A DNA stretch of 64,000 nt, from NCBI RefSeq assembly GCF_001956045.1, contig NZ_MRTH01000008.1, positions 62,001-126,000 on the forward strand, read 5' to 3'. The notes beneath the pieces are model-generated. The model saw only the letters and a list, made by a program, of their open reading frames with translations. It made no database searches and was not told the origin of the DNA. The position numbers and the translations under genes were made by a program. This DNA is from Paenibacillus sp. FSL H7-0331. GTDB lineage: Bacteria; Bacillota; Bacilli; Paenibacillales; NBRC-103111. Below, piece by piece: positions 1 through 9,156 of this stretch. Position 1 is the stretch's first letter, and each line of letters starts with the position of its first letter.

Positions 1-2
1 GA

Positions 3-635
3 CATTATATTGTCTACTTCAACGGACATCCATTTTTCATTGATGCAGGCACGGAAAGCTACACAGCCAAAACCTTCAGCGAGCGGAGATACGAGATCTG
101 GACGATGCAATCAGGCTACCACAGCTTACCGACTGTGAATGGCGTGGAGCAGCAGGATGGTGAGGCCTACAGGGCGACCGACGTCGAATACGTGAACACA
201 GATTCAGCAGCCAACTTATCCTTGAATCTTACACCTGCATATCCTGAGTCGGCGGGGATCGAATTCTGGAAACGAAGCATCACTTTGCATCGGACACCAG
301 GAGACCAGGCTTATGCTGAGATCAAGGATAGTTTTGAATTGAAAGAGGCATCAGCTGATGTGGTGTTTAACGGCTTGCTGCTTCCAACGCCACAGCTGCT
401 AGAGGATGGACGCATTGAGCTAACGAATGAGCACGGCGAGCGGGTATGGATTCAGTATGCAGCCAATCGACTGCAAGCTGTGGTGGAGACGATCACGGTC
501 AGTGATGCCAGAATGCAGTCCATATGGGGAGACACGTTATATCGGCTGCAGCTTCGTTTGCTGGAGCCTGTGCGGGCCGGAGAAGTCGTTGTAACAATTT
601 CCGAGGCAATCACGGGTACAACTTCTGCTGTGTGA
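3..635 (+). CDS. Heparinase II/III-like protein, C-terminal part (5' truncated by window)
   Basis: The reading frame is open from base 3 and ends with TGA at 633-635, so the gene starts before the window and only about 210 residues are visible. The visible part is all-beta, with a HYIVYFNGHPFFIDAGTE segment followed by YHSLPTVNG and a DVEYV element. This matches the C-terminal beta-sandwich of heparinase II/III-family polysaccharide lyases, in which a self-contained His/Tyr-rich sheet packs against the alpha-toroid. The catalytic toroid lies outside the window, so substrate and localisation cannot be judged. The family call rests on the HPFFIDAG and HSLPTVNG motifs and is fairly secure; the exact lyase class is not. 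Confidence 0.72.
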   Translation, partial: HYIVYFNGHPFFIDAGTESYTAKTFSERRYEIWTMQSGYHSLPTVNGVEQQDGEAYRATDVEYVNTDSAANLSLNLTPAYPESAGIEFWKRSITLHRTPGDQAYAEIKDSFELKEASADVVFNGLLLPTPQLLEDGRIELTNEHGERVWIQYAANRLQAVVETITVSDARMQSIWGDTLYRLQLRLLEPVRAGEVVVTISEAITGTTSAV

Positions 636-685
636 ATAAGAAGAGCTTCCAACAGAAAAATATAACAAACGAGCTCATGAACTAG

Positions 686-717
686 CCAAATCATCTTGAG
701 TGATTAAGATGATTTGG
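686..717. repeat. Perfect 12-bp inverted repeat at a stop codon
   Basis: CCAAATCATCTT (686-697) and AAGATGATTTGG (706-717) form a perfect 12-bp stem with an 8-base loop. It contains the stop codon of the minus-strand serine hydrolase and lies 50 bases after the heparinase-like gene. Neither side has a clear U tract, so it is a weak terminator candidate, perhaps an mRNA-stabilising 3' hairpin shared by the two convergent genes. Confidence 0.6.
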
Positions 718-1717
718 AGTTGACTGCAGCGCCATACTGACATACGAGATTGCCAAAGGTTTGGATATCATGGATATAATCATAAGTCGGCGGGTTTGGT
801 TCTGTTTGATTCAGCATACGGACGGCGACTAGGTGATACGCAGGAATAACCAGCACGGCATTCCCATACAGCCCCAGGGATTGATAAGAACCTACAGGAA
901 GCTGACCCCCGAGCTCGGACGTCGGACGCGGTATATCCTGCACCCACCAAAAGAAGCCGTTTCTGGTTATTGTCTGATTAAGTGCTGCGGGGGTAGTAAT
1001 GGAACAGCAGGTATTGAATACGGTGCTTGGTATGATTTGTTTGCCTTTGTACATACCTTTCGTTAGGTGAAGATATCCCCAATAGGCTAATTCCCTCGTA
1101 CTGGCAAAGAGATTAGCTTCGCTGCCCTGATCGGATGAGTAAGCTTCATGAAGCCAAACCAAATGGTCTTGTTCTTCTTGTACCCACCCTGTCTCTGTGA
1201 ATCCATAAGGTACAAAAAAACGTTCCTGCATCACTTGAGCAAGCGGCTGGTCAAACACATTTCGTACCATTTGGATGAGCAGATTGACACCCTCATTATT
1301 GTATTTCCATTCGGTCCCTGGAGGGAACAGTCGTTGATTGTGTCCCCTAAGACTATGGGTATGCGTTAATAAATGCCGAAGGGTTGTATGGCTTAATAGT
1401 TCGGGGTCGTAATCCGCTATGTATTCCGTTACCGGGTCATCGATGCTTTTTATTTTTCCTTCATATATAGCAAGACTGATTGCCGCACCGAGGTAAGTTT
1501 TGCGAACGGAGGCCACATTAAAACGGGACCTGGCATCGACTGTTCGACTTTCGCTTGAGCTTCCATGGCTGCCGGAATACCATTCGTTAACAATCTGTCC
1601 ATGATGAATGACGACCATCGATGCAGCTGTAGCTGAGATTAAATGCTGGATGGTTAGCATATACTGATTAAGTTCACCTAAGCTGTAGTGTGTCAATGTA
1701 CTTTTTTTCAGTTGCAT
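704..1717 (-). CDS. Serine hydrolase, class C beta-lactamase/DD-peptidase fold
   Basis: The 337-residue protein has the active-site signature of the penicillin-binding-protein/class C beta-lactamase superfamily: SVRK (Ser70 and Lys73 by this start) after the RFNVAS strand, and a YNN (YxN) motif near residue 139. Such proteins are usually esterases, DD-peptidases or D-amino-acid amidases rather than true beta-lactamases. No signal peptide is visible, so a cytoplasmic role is likely. The ATG at 1717 was chosen because AGAAGGAG lies 9 bases upstream; a longer frame opening at 1783 lacks a good site and adds a Lys/Phe-rich tail. It is convergent with the heparinase-like gene. The substrate cannot be named. 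Confidence 0.8.
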   Translation of the reverse strand: MQLKKSTLTHYSLGELNQYMLTIQHLISATAASMVVIHHGQIVNEWYSGSHGSSSESRTVDARSRFNVASVRKTYLGAAISLAIYEGKIKSIDDPVTEYIADYDPELLSHTTLRHLLTHTHSLRGHNQRLFPPGTEWKYNNEGVNLLIQMVRNVFDQPLAQVMQERFFVPYGFTETGWVQEEQDHLVWLHEAYSSDQGSEANLFASTRELAYWGYLHLTKGMYKGKQIIPSTVFNTCCSITTPAALNQTITRNGFFWWVQDIPRPTSELGGQLPVGSYQSLGLYGNAVLVIPAYHLVAVRMLNQTEPNPPTYDYIHDIQTFGNLVCQYGAAVNSKSS

Positions 1718-1915
1718 GGCAGTGGGCTCCTTCTTTTTAAATGGGAAGGGTTTACATGAGTAATTCGAGAGCAGTTTGAACAATCCTCCATGTCGAATTA
1801 GGAATTTTTACAAAATAAGGTATTGCTGTTCACGATGATCTACGGGGAAACCTTTATAATCGGTTGTTTGGTTCCCATTGTCTTGTCGTAATGATGAGTA
1901 AAGGAGAGATGCTGC

Positions 1916-2794
1916 ATGGAGAGTACAGGTGTGCCGGATCATGGTGCAAAACCTCATCAAGATGCATGGAAACAAGCTTTGGATCGCTTATATGAACAGT
2001 TTTGCGAGTATGGCAGAAGGGCAAGCCGCGGCTTTGATAATGAGGATGTTCATCAAGCGCGGGTCAACAGCCGGAAGCTGCTGACACTGCTGCGTATCCT
2101 CGACAAGCATGATCATTCCGGATTGTATCCATTAATCAAGCAAGCGCAAAAACGCCTCGGTCAGGTCAGGGATGCAGATGTGCTGATCGAGTCTTTTCAA
2201 GCGAGACGGAAAAGGGCTAAGCGAAGCGGCAGACGCAAAGAGGCCGATTTGTTAAAGGCAGTCATCCAGATTCAGAGAAAACAGCGGAGACGCTGCAGAG
2301 CAAAGCTGGCCGATAAGCTGCCGGAACTGATTAATCCTGCACTGGACGAGAAATGGGAGGCGTTTCTGAAGGATTTGCCTGAGCTGGATTCGCAAAGTGC
2401 CGATATCAACGTAAATCAGGTGATGCGTGAGCTTGAAGTTTCCTATGAACAGCATAAACAAGCCTATCGTCAGCTTAGTAGGCACAACGGTGCTGAAACG
2501 AAGGAAGCGTTCGACGCTCTGCATGATTTGAGAATCGCAGCCAAGGAGCTGAGATATACAGCATCTGCTGCATCCTTTGCATTAGATCAGAAGTTTCATT
2601 CGCATGAACAGCTATATAAAGACATTCAGGACCAGCTGGGTCAAATCAATGATCGGCGAATATGGCTGGAAACCGTCCAAGCGATCGGTCAGGACAAGCT
2701 GGATGTTAGCAAGAAAACATGGAAAGCGTTCAAAGACAGCCTTATGGGGGAAATACGTCAGGCGCTGCGTGCCAATCAGCTTGTAGGAGAGTGA
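1916..2794 (+). CDS. CHAD domain protein
   Basis: This 292-residue, highly charged, all-helical protein has the conserved-histidine alpha-helical domain (CHAD) pattern: an early VHQARVNSRKLLTLLRIL helix (His46) and a later repeat ALHDLRIAAKELRY. CHAD proteins bind inorganic polyphosphate through rows of Lys/Arg/His and are often found near polyphosphate or CYTH triphosphatase genes, but no ppk, ppx or CYTH gene is visible here. The start has an AAAGGAGA site 6-7 bases upstream, and a TATAAT box at 1855-1860 may be the -10 element. It is preceded by a divergent hydrolase and followed by an aldo/keto reductase about 150 bases away, so it is probably monocistronic. Confidence 0.85.
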   Translation: MESTGVPDHGAKPHQDAWKQALDRLYEQFCEYGRRASRGFDNEDVHQARVNSRKLLTLLRILDKHDHSGLYPLIKQAQKRLGQVRDADVLIESFQARRKRAKRSGRRKEADLLKAVIQIQRKQRRRCRAKLADKLPELINPALDEKWEAFLKDLPELDSQSADINVNQVMRELEVSYEQHKQAYRQLSRHNGAETKEAFDALHDLRIAAKELRYTASAASFALDQKFHSHEQLYKDIQDQLGQINDRRIWLETVQAIGQDKLDVSKKTWKAFKDSLMGEIRQALRANQLVGE

Positions 2795-2950
2795 TCGACA
2801 TAGCAGCAGGATGGGATGAATCCAATCCGCTACACCAGATAAAGGTGCACGCAGCTGATTTTAACACGCACTTCTATGTACGGTCCTCCTTTTGGTTTAT
2901 AATGGTTAGGACAAGCTGATGGTTATTAACAAAGGAGGATGACAGCAATC

Positions 2951-3928
2951 ATGGGTAATAAGTTGGCATTACATAAACATGGCTTCCAGGCCAGTCGTCT
3001 CGTTATGGGCTGTATGGGTTTAGGCGGAGGGTGGACGCGGGATGCTATCACGGCTGATGATATGAAAAAGGCGCATGCGGCTGTAGATGCAGCGCTTTCC
3101 GTGTCAATCAATATGTTCGACCATGCCAATATTTATGCCTACGGCAAGGCGGAGTCTGCATTCGGACAAGTACTGAAGGAGCGTCCGGAGCTGCGGGAGC
3201 AGATGATCATCCAATCCAAATGCGGCATTCGGATGGAGGAGGGTCCAGGGCTTCCAGCGCGGTATGATTTTTCCGAGGAACATATTATTTCCAGCGTAGA
3301 CGGCATTTTGGAACGGCTTGGTTTGGAGTCTATCGATATTTTATTGCTGCATAGGCCGGATCCGTTAATGGAGCCCGAAGAGGTAGCAAGCGCTTTTGAC
3401 AAGATAAAGAAGCAGGGGAAGGTCAAAAGCTTTGGCGTTTCCAATATGAGTCCCACGCAAATCCGGTGGCTCCAATCTTGTTTGGACGAGCAGTTGATCG
3501 TCAATCAGCTCGAATTGAATCTTGCCAAGCTGGATTGGATTGATGCAGGGATATCGGTCAATCAAAAAGCAGGAACACAGCTGTCATTTCCCGAAGGGCT
3601 GCTTGAATTTTGCCAGATGGAGCATATTCAGGTTCAATCGTGGGGGCCGCTTTCCAAGGGGCTGTTTAGTGGTAAGGATTTGACGGACAAGCCAGAGACA
3701 GTGCGCAAAACTGCTGAACTCGTTCGGCAATTGGCGGAGCAGAAGGGCGCATCACTGGAAGCTATAGTACTTGCTTGGCTCATGCGCCATCCATCAGGGA
3801 TTCAGCCTGTATTAGGCACAACAAGCCCGGATCGGATACGTGCTTGCGCGGAAGCAACCGGAATCGTGATCTCGCGCGAAGAATGGTACGATCTGTACGT
3901 GACATCCAGAGGTGTCAAAGTTCCATAG
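2951..3928 (+). CDS. Aldo/keto reductase (YdhF-like)
   Basis: NAD(P)H-dependent reductase of the aldo/keto reductase superfamily, 325 residues, (beta/alpha)8 barrel. The tetrad is visible: Asp57 and Tyr62 in FDHANIYAYG, Lys90 in IQSKCG and His134 in LLHRPDP. The C-terminal GTTSPDRIRAC segment is the cofactor phosphate-binding region. The QSWGPLSKGL stretch resembles E. coli YdhF-type oxidoreductases, whose natural substrates are unclear. An AAAGGAGG site lies 12 bases before the ATG at 2951; the upstream ATG at 2939 overlaps that site and is less likely. A TATAAT box is at 2898-2903. The gene ends in a strong terminator, so it is a single-gene unit. Confidence 0.9.
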   Translation: MGNKLALHKHGFQASRLVMGCMGLGGGWTRDAITADDMKKAHAAVDAALSVSINMFDHANIYAYGKAESAFGQVLKERPELREQMIIQSKCGIRMEEGPGLPARYDFSEEHIISSVDGILERLGLESIDILLLHRPDPLMEPEEVASAFDKIKKQGKVKSFGVSNMSPTQIRWLQSCLDEQLIVNQLELNLAKLDWIDAGISVNQKAGTQLSFPEGLLEFCQMEHIQVQSWGPLSKGLFSGKDLTDKPETVRKTAELVRQLAEQKGASLEAIVLAWLMRHPSGIQPVLGTTSPDRIRACAEATGIVISREEWYDLYVTSRGVKVP

Positions 3929-3938
3929 GAATTGCGTA

Positions 3939-3967
3939 ACATCTTGAGCCAATCAAGATGTTTTTTT
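3939..3967 (+). terminator. Rho-independent terminator after the aldo/keto reductase gene
   Basis: ACATCTTGA (3939-3947) pairs perfectly with TCAAGATGT (3953-3961) across a 5-base loop, followed directly by a T tract to 3967. Confidence 0.9.
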
Positions 3968-4105
3968 GTGGGGATTAGTAGACAATTAAGTCGCGGTAAG
4001 TGTTCTATAAATAAAGTAAGTGTGGTACTCTGTTATTAAAGCGCTCTCATTCATTGGAGGGCGATCAAGATCTAAAATAAAATCATACAGAAGCTGGATG
4101 AACCC

Positions 4106-5470
4106 ATGACCAACACTAACAAGCTGGCTTTATTTACGATTACATGGCCGTTATTTATTGAATCCTCTCTGCAAATGGCGATGCGGGCTGCAGACACCTT
4201 TATGGTCAGTAACGTATCGGATGGCGCGGTAGCTGCAGTAGGAGTGTCCAATCAACTCATTATTTTTACGTTTTTATTGCTGCAGGTGATCTCTGCGGGA
4301 TCAGCTATCGTCATTTCGCAATATTTGGGAGCCAATAAATTAGAAGCAGTACGCAGATTTGCGGCCGGTGCGATTTTGCTGAATTTTATATCGGGCGTGG
4401 TCATTAGTGTCGTGATGGTCATCTTCAGCAGGCCGCTGCTCGGACTGTTCGGGCTGCAGCAGGACTTGCTCGGAACGGCACAAACCTTTCTGTCTATTGT
4501 CGGAGGGGCTTTATTCATTCAGGCGCTCAATCTGACGATTTCGGCGATTGTTCAGGTCCATGGATTCACCCGATATACGATGATGGTAGCCATTGGCATG
4601 AATCTGATTAATTTAACCGGCAATTATTTGTTCATTTTTGGTCCGTGGGGATTTCCGAAGCTGGGTGTTCCGGGTGTGGCCATCTCGGCGGTCATCAGCC
4701 AATGCCTCGGGCTTGGCGTTTATATTCTGATATTACGTAAGGTTGTTAAGCTGGATCTGGGCTTGAAGGAGCTCGTGAGATGCAAGCTGGAGGATATGAA
4801 AAAGATTTTGTCGATTGGCATCCCCACGGCGGGCAATCAACTGTCGTATGCAGCTAGTCAAATCGTCACTACGTATTTCATTACGTCGCTCGGTGCCGAA
4901 ATGCTGTCGACTCGCATCTATACGCAAAATATTATGTATTTCATAATGGTGCTCTCCATTTCACTAGGCCGTGGCACGCAAATTATTATTGGCCGTCTCA
5001 TCGGGGGCGGGGAAAAGGAAGAAGCCTATCGACAGCTATTCCGCAGCCTTGCCTTAAGTCTGATGCTGTCGATGGGGGCTGTCATTGTAATCGCCATATT
5101 TAGAAAGCCGCTGCTTGGCTTATTTACGAGTGACCCTCAAATTATTACATTGGGTGCCGCGCTGCTGCTGTTGGGCTTTGTGCTGGAGCCTGGTAGATGC
5201 TTGAATATTGTGATTGGCGAAGCGCTGCGAGCGTCAGGTGATGCGAGATTTTTGGTTATAACCGGTATTACGGTTGTATGGGGAATGTGTATTCCTTTAA
5301 CCTATCTTCTGGGTATTCATCTCGCTTATGGACTGATGGGAATTTGGATCGTGTTTATCCTTGACGAATGGGTGCGGGGAATTATTATTTTGCACCGATG
5401 GCGCAGCCGAGCCTGGGAGAAAAAGGTGCTGGTTCAGGCGGACGCGAAGGAAGCTCAAGCTACTGTATAA
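4106..5470 (+). CDS. MATE family efflux transporter
   Basis: A 454-residue polytopic membrane protein with about 12 hydrophobic segments and the two-fold layout of MATE (multi-antimicrobial extrusion) Na+ or H+ antiporters. Typical features are LFTITWPLFIE at the N-terminus, GxxNxxNxxGNYLFIFG in the first half, and MGIWIVFILDEWVRG near the end. It probably exports cationic drugs or metabolites across the cell membrane, but the substrate is unknown. The ATG at 4106 has only a weak ribosome-binding site (a CTGGATG stretch), and a GGAGGG 50 bases upstream is too far to serve. It is convergent with the mannose cluster and separated from it by a bidirectional terminator. Confidence 0.9.
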   Translation: MTNTNKLALFTITWPLFIESSLQMAMRAADTFMVSNVSDGAVAAVGVSNQLIIFTFLLLQVISAGSAIVISQYLGANKLEAVRRFAAGAILLNFISGVVISVVMVIFSRPLLGLFGLQQDLLGTAQTFLSIVGGALFIQALNLTISAIVQVHGFTRYTMMVAIGMNLINLTGNYLFIFGPWGFPKLGVPGVAISAVISQCLGLGVYILILRKVVKLDLGLKELVRCKLEDMKKILSIGIPTAGNQLSYAASQIVTTYFITSLGAEMLSTRIYTQNIMYFIMVLSISLGRGTQIIIGRLIGGGEKEEAYRQLFRSLALSLMLSMGAVIVIAIFRKPLLGLFTSDPQIITLGAALLLLGFVLEPGRCLNIVIGEALRASGDARFLVITGITVVWGMCIPLTYLLGIHLAYGLMGIWIVFILDEWVRGIIILHRWRSRAWEKKVLVQADAKEAQATV

Positions 5471-5525
5471 ATTTGTATGATCAAGCCTGTTCGTCGATGA
5501 TACATCTGCGTCTGAGCGGCAGCAC

Positions 5526-5572
5526 AAAAACCGGATTCACGCAGCTAAACCTCTGCTGGTGATCCGGTTTTT
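5526..5572. terminator. Bidirectional terminator between MATE gene and manC
   Basis: AAAAACCGGAT (5526-5536) pairs with ATCCGGTTTTT (5562-5572). Inner GCAGC/GCTGC-like bases extend the stem. A/T runs on both sides suit both converging transcripts. Confidence 0.85.
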
Positions 5573-5588
5573 AGTGTAATCCCTATCC

Positions 5589-6668
5589 CTAAATATATTC
5601 AGTCATTCCATTTTCCTTCAGCAACTCGACGATTTCTTTGACAGACTGTGCTTTGTCCTTGGGACAGATTAATAGGGCATCACCGGTGTCAGCAATGATA
5701 AATCCATCTACGCCGATAGTCGCGATGAGTCTGCCATTTCCATAGATAATCGAATTACGCGTATCGATGCCCAAGTGATTCGCTTTGATTATGTTGCCTG
5801 ATTCATCGGGTGGGAAGATCGAACCAAGTGCATCCCAGCTGCCGATATCATTCCAGCCGAATTGACCAGACAGCACCACGACATCATCGGATCGCTCAAG
5901 AATGCCATAATCAATCGAAATATTTTGAAGTGTCGGATAAACCTGATTAATGATGTCTTCTTCCTGCTCCGTACCGAGAAATTCCCTGATTGGCAGCATC
6001 GTCTTATACAACCGAGGAAGGTAACGCTTGAAATTATCAATAATTACGGATGTTTTCCAAATGAATATACCGCTATTCCATAAATAATTACCTGAGGACA
6101 GATAGCCTTGGGCTTTCTGGAAATTCGGTTTTTCAACAAATTCGGCTACTTCATATACAGCTACAGGTTTGGAGGAAATCGGATTCTTATTAAAAGCGAT
6201 ATAGCCATAGCCGGTAGAAGGGAATGTCGGTTTTATTCCGATAGTTACGATTTTGTCTGATTCCATCGCGACCGTGCAGGCTTCGTCGAGCGTAAGCCGG
6301 AATTGGTCCTCGTCGGTTATATAATGATCGGATGGTAATACGACCATTAATGAATCGCCGTGGTTTTTTTCAATAGATAACGCTGCAAACAAAATGCTGG
6401 CAGCTGTGTTTCGCGCCACGGGCTCAATCAAAATATTACTTTTAGACACACTGCTATGCATAATGCTCTCCATCAACACAGCTTGGGAACGATTCGTCAC
6501 GATAACTGTATTTACCTGAGGGATAATTCCTTTGAATCGTTCGATGGTATCGTTTAACATAATATCGTTTCCGCTAATATTGAGTAGCTGCTTCGGAATC
6601 TCCTGCCTGGACAGCGGCCAAAACCGTGTTCCGCCACCGCCTGCAAGGATAGTTGCAAATTTATTCAT
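5589..6668 (-). CDS. manC: Mannose-1-phosphate guanylyltransferase
   Basis: Makes GDP-mannose from mannose-1-phosphate and GTP. The N-terminus has the nucleotidyltransferase signature GGGGTRFWPLSR (from about residue 10) followed by PKQLL, and a later FVEKPN sugar-binding motif. At 359 residues it has the catalytic and left-handed-helix parts but lacks the C-terminal phosphomannose isomerase cupin of the larger bifunctional AlgA/ManC enzymes. It is the last gene of a three-gene minus-strand operon. Its ATG overlaps the end of the previous gene by 8 bases, which suggests translational coupling and supply of GDP-mannose to the GT4 enzyme encoded upstream. No phosphomannomutase gene is seen nearby. 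Confidence 0.9.
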   Translation of the reverse strand: MNKFATILAGGGGTRFWPLSRQEIPKQLLNISGNDIMLNDTIERFKGIIPQVNTVIVTNRSQAVLMESIMHSSVSKSNILIEPVARNTAASILFAALSIEKNHGDSLMVVLPSDHYITDEDQFRLTLDEACTVAMESDKIVTIGIKPTFPSTGYGYIAFNKNPISSKPVAVYEVAEFVEKPNFQKAQGYLSSGNYLWNSGIFIWKTSVIIDNFKRYLPRLYKTMLPIREFLGTEQEEDIINQVYPTLQNISIDYGILERSDDVVVLSGQFGWNDIGSWDALGSIFPPDESGNIIKANHLGIDTRNSIIYGNGRLIATIGVDGFIIADTGDALLICPKDKAQSVKEIVELLKENGMTEYI

Positions 6669-7767
6669 GATGCATCACCAAACGTGCAATGGAGAAGGAA
6701 ATGATACTTTCGGAGCCTTGATTAAGATTCAACCCTGTTGAATGGATACCGTCGTAACAAGCACCGGTTTGGGGGTCGATCAGAGACGTTTTAATTGAAT
6801 TATGACCAACATACCATTCATAACATAAATCTGCTTGCTTCAGATAAGCGGGGTCTTGCAGTACGACCGCAGCTTCCTTGCAAGCAAGCAGCATCTCACA
6901 CGCTTCAATCGGCTGTTCGTCGTAGGGAGCGGCATGTCCGTCGCGCAGCAGCCAGCCGTGACTGCCAATGGGCTTATAATAGCCTTCTTTGGAGAAGGTT
7001 TTCGAAGCTAGAAAATCCAGGCTCTCCTTGGCTGTATCCTTCAAACACACATTACCTGAAATACGGAATGCTTTTAGAAGTGCCCAGGGCAGCATCGAGT
7101 TTCCGTAGGTAAGGCTGTCTTCAAACCAATTCCAACCGTTTCCCTTATTGCGCATATATTGATTGTGCAGCCGGACAGCCATATTTTCGATCAAATTAAG
7201 AATAAAGGCTTTGGGTAAAAATGCTTTATCTTCCGCGGTATTTGCCTTATGGAGATAAGGGAAGGAGTAGGTTAAGGCATCAGGGGTTTCTATTAGATAG
7301 CTGAGACCGATCATGGCATAGGCCCCGGCACGGGGTGAACCAAGCGCATGAATATGCGGTAATGCTTGATTGATTAAATAACGGCACGTGTTTAATAAAT
7401 TATCGGGTAGGGAGGAAGAATGAGAGAGTGCGAATCCAAGTGCCCATAACGTACGTCCTTGACAATCTTCAGAGCCGCTATCCTCTATAAATGAACGATT
7501 ATAATCCATAAAATTTCTAAAGTTTCCCTCTGCATTTTGTGCGTGATGAATGAAGGAAATATAAGTATGGATGAGGTCCAGCGTGACTGAATCTTTGCTG
7601 CTGCTGTATGATAAAACGGCTGCGATTAATGCCCGTGCGTTATCATCGGTTGTATAGCCCTTCGCACGATCGGGAACACCAAACTTCGTATGCTGAAAAA
7701 TTCCCGTATCATCCGTGATCCTGCGCATATAATCGGTCTTAAACTTTATGATCGTCTGTACCTCCAT
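6661..7767 (-). CDS. Predicted (alpha/alpha)6-toroid glycan-active protein (DDNAR motif)
   Basis: This 368-residue protein contains GYTTDDNARAL near residue 37, then regularly spaced amphipathic helices with GNFRNFMDYNR, GNGWNWFEDSLTYGNSMLPWAL and DEQPIEACEML. This is the look of a six-hairpin glycosidase-like toroid that I recall as a companion domain of GT4 glycosyltransferases, sometimes fused to them. Asp, Glu and Trp clusters suggest carbohydrate binding or hydrolysis, but I cannot name a reaction. No signal peptide is present, so it is cytoplasmic. It overlaps the GT4 gene by 1 base (TAATG) and manC by 8 bases, so all three should be cotranslated. An AGGAG site lies 9 bases before the ATG. 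Confidence 0.65.
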   Translation of the reverse strand: MEVQTIIKFKTDYMRRITDDTGIFQHTKFGVPDRAKGYTTDDNARALIAAVLSYSSSKDSVTLDLIHTYISFIHHAQNAEGNFRNFMDYNRSFIEDSGSEDCQGRTLWALGFALSHSSSLPDNLLNTCRYLINQALPHIHALGSPRAGAYAMIGLSYLIETPDALTYSFPYLHKANTAEDKAFLPKAFILNLIENMAVRLHNQYMRNKGNGWNWFEDSLTYGNSMLPWALLKAFRISGNVCLKDTAKESLDFLASKTFSKEGYYKPIGSHGWLLRDGHAAPYDEQPIEACEMLLACKEAAVVLQDPAYLKQADLCYEWYVGHNSIKTSLIDPQTGACYDGIHSTGLNLNQGSESIISFSIARLVMHHE

Positions 7768-8948
7768 TAAATCACACTCCTGTTCGTTAACTGCGAAATC
7801 GTTATTTTTTCTTGAAAAAGTGCTGCATAGGTTTTGGCGACTTCGCTCCAGAGCATGGTTTTGCCTAGTTCAAGTGTGCGATTTTCCATTTCTTTTACTT
7901 CAGCAGGGTTGTTCAGCAGTTGGAGGATGCAAGCTTCCAGAGAGGCCGAATCACGGAAGTTTGCCAGTAAACCTCTGCCCTCTGCGAGCATTTCCTCAGC
8001 GTATCGGTAAGGTGTTGAAATAATGACTCTTCCATAGCCGACTCCGTATGCCAAAGTACCGCTAACGGCCTGATCCTTGCCCAAATAAGGGGTCATGTAA
8101 ATATCGGATATAACAAGCGATTGTATAATTTCCTTCTGAGTCAATAGTTTGTCGATGAAGAGAACGTTATGATTTAAATCATATTCCTTCACAAGATCGA
8201 GCAGCCTATGTCTGTAAACCTCGCCTGTTTCTTGTTTGACTACCGGATGTGTTTTCCCCGAAATGATGTAGAGACACTCCGGATGCTGCTTAACGACACC
8301 GCGCATGGCCTCTATGCTGTACTCAATTCCTTTGCCAGGGCTTAAGAAGCCAAAGGTAGACAAAATTTTGCGGTCTGCATAACCATATTGTTCTTTGAGC
8401 TCTGCCCTTGTATCTGTTGTGACATCGGGTACGCCATGGTGAATGAAGGTGACCTTGGTGGCATCAATCCCATAAATAGAGATCAAATCCTTGACGGTAG
8501 ATTGCGCCATCGTTACGACTTTAACGCTCAGCTTCGCGATACGATTCATAATGTGTCGCTGTTTGGCGGAAGGCTTCGTTAACACGGTATGAAAAATGAC
8601 GATATAAGGAATCCTTAGTCTCTCGACAAATGGAATCAAATATTCCCCGCTTTCTCCGCCATAAATACCGAATTCATGCTGAATAACGAGAAGATCAACA
8701 TCTGACGAGTTCAGAAAATCAGCCGTATCGATATATGCCGACAGATTATGCTGGTCAATTTCCCTCATGACCTGTTCCTGATACGAGTAAGTCTCGTTGT
8801 TGTTGATGGCAATAATCCGAGGTTTATTGAAGCCTTGTATATGTTCAAATTGATCCAGTAAATCTTGTGTAAAGGTAGCAATGCCGCATTCTCTTGGCAG
8901 ACTGGTACCAAGAAAAACGATATTCCGATTACTGCTTGTATTTCTCAT
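7767..8948 (-). CDS. GT4-family glycosyltransferase, probably GDP-mannose dependent
   Basis: A 393-residue GT-B fold glycosyltransferase. The N-terminal domain starts with FLGTSLPRECGIATFTQDL, the acceptor-side signature of a GT4 subgroup. The C-terminal nucleotide-sugar domain has FLSPGKGIEYSIEAM, then DQAVSGTLAYGVGYGRVIIST where most GT4 enzymes have an EX7E segment. Adjacent manC suggests GDP-mannose as donor (inference). The ATG at 8948 is chosen because GGAGG lies 8 bases before it; the upstream ATG at 8963 overlaps that site. First gene of the operon with the toroid protein and manC. The 208-base gap to the divergent regulator gene must hold promoters in both directions. Confidence 0.85.
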   Translation of the reverse strand: MRNTSSNRNIVFLGTSLPRECGIATFTQDLLDQFEHIQGFNKPRIIAINNNETYSYQEQVMREIDQHNLSAYIDTADFLNSSDVDLLVIQHEFGIYGGESGEYLIPFVERLRIPYIVIFHTVLTKPSAKQRHIMNRIAKLSVKVVTMAQSTVKDLISIYGIDATKVTFIHHGVPDVTTDTRAELKEQYGYADRKILSTFGFLSPGKGIEYSIEAMRGVVKQHPECLYIISGKTHPVVKQETGEVYRHRLLDLVKEYDLNHNVLFIDKLLTQKEIIQSLVISDIYMTPYLGKDQAVSGTLAYGVGYGRVIISTPYRYAEEMLAEGRGLLANFRDSASLEACILQLLNNPAEVKEMENRTLELGKTMLWSEVAKTYAALFQEKITISQLTNRSVI

Positions 8949-9156
8949 ATCAATAGCCTCCATATGCGTTCATGATTTTTGGGTAAAAAAAAAGAAGATA
9001 AAGAGATCTTTATTTCTAATTAGGGGGAAGTGGTATTAAATTTTCTGAAAATTCCAAATTATTTCCTGTTTAACCACTATAACATGACCATTTTTTCTTG
9101 TCAATTTTATTGACTCTCCACCCTTCTCCATATATATTAATGTTGGAGGTGTAAGT

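Noticed and set aside
704..1717. Annotation as a beta-lactamase resistance gene
   Set aside because: SxxK and YxN are present, but no signal peptide is visible and the family is mostly esterases and peptidases. Only serine hydrolase is supported.
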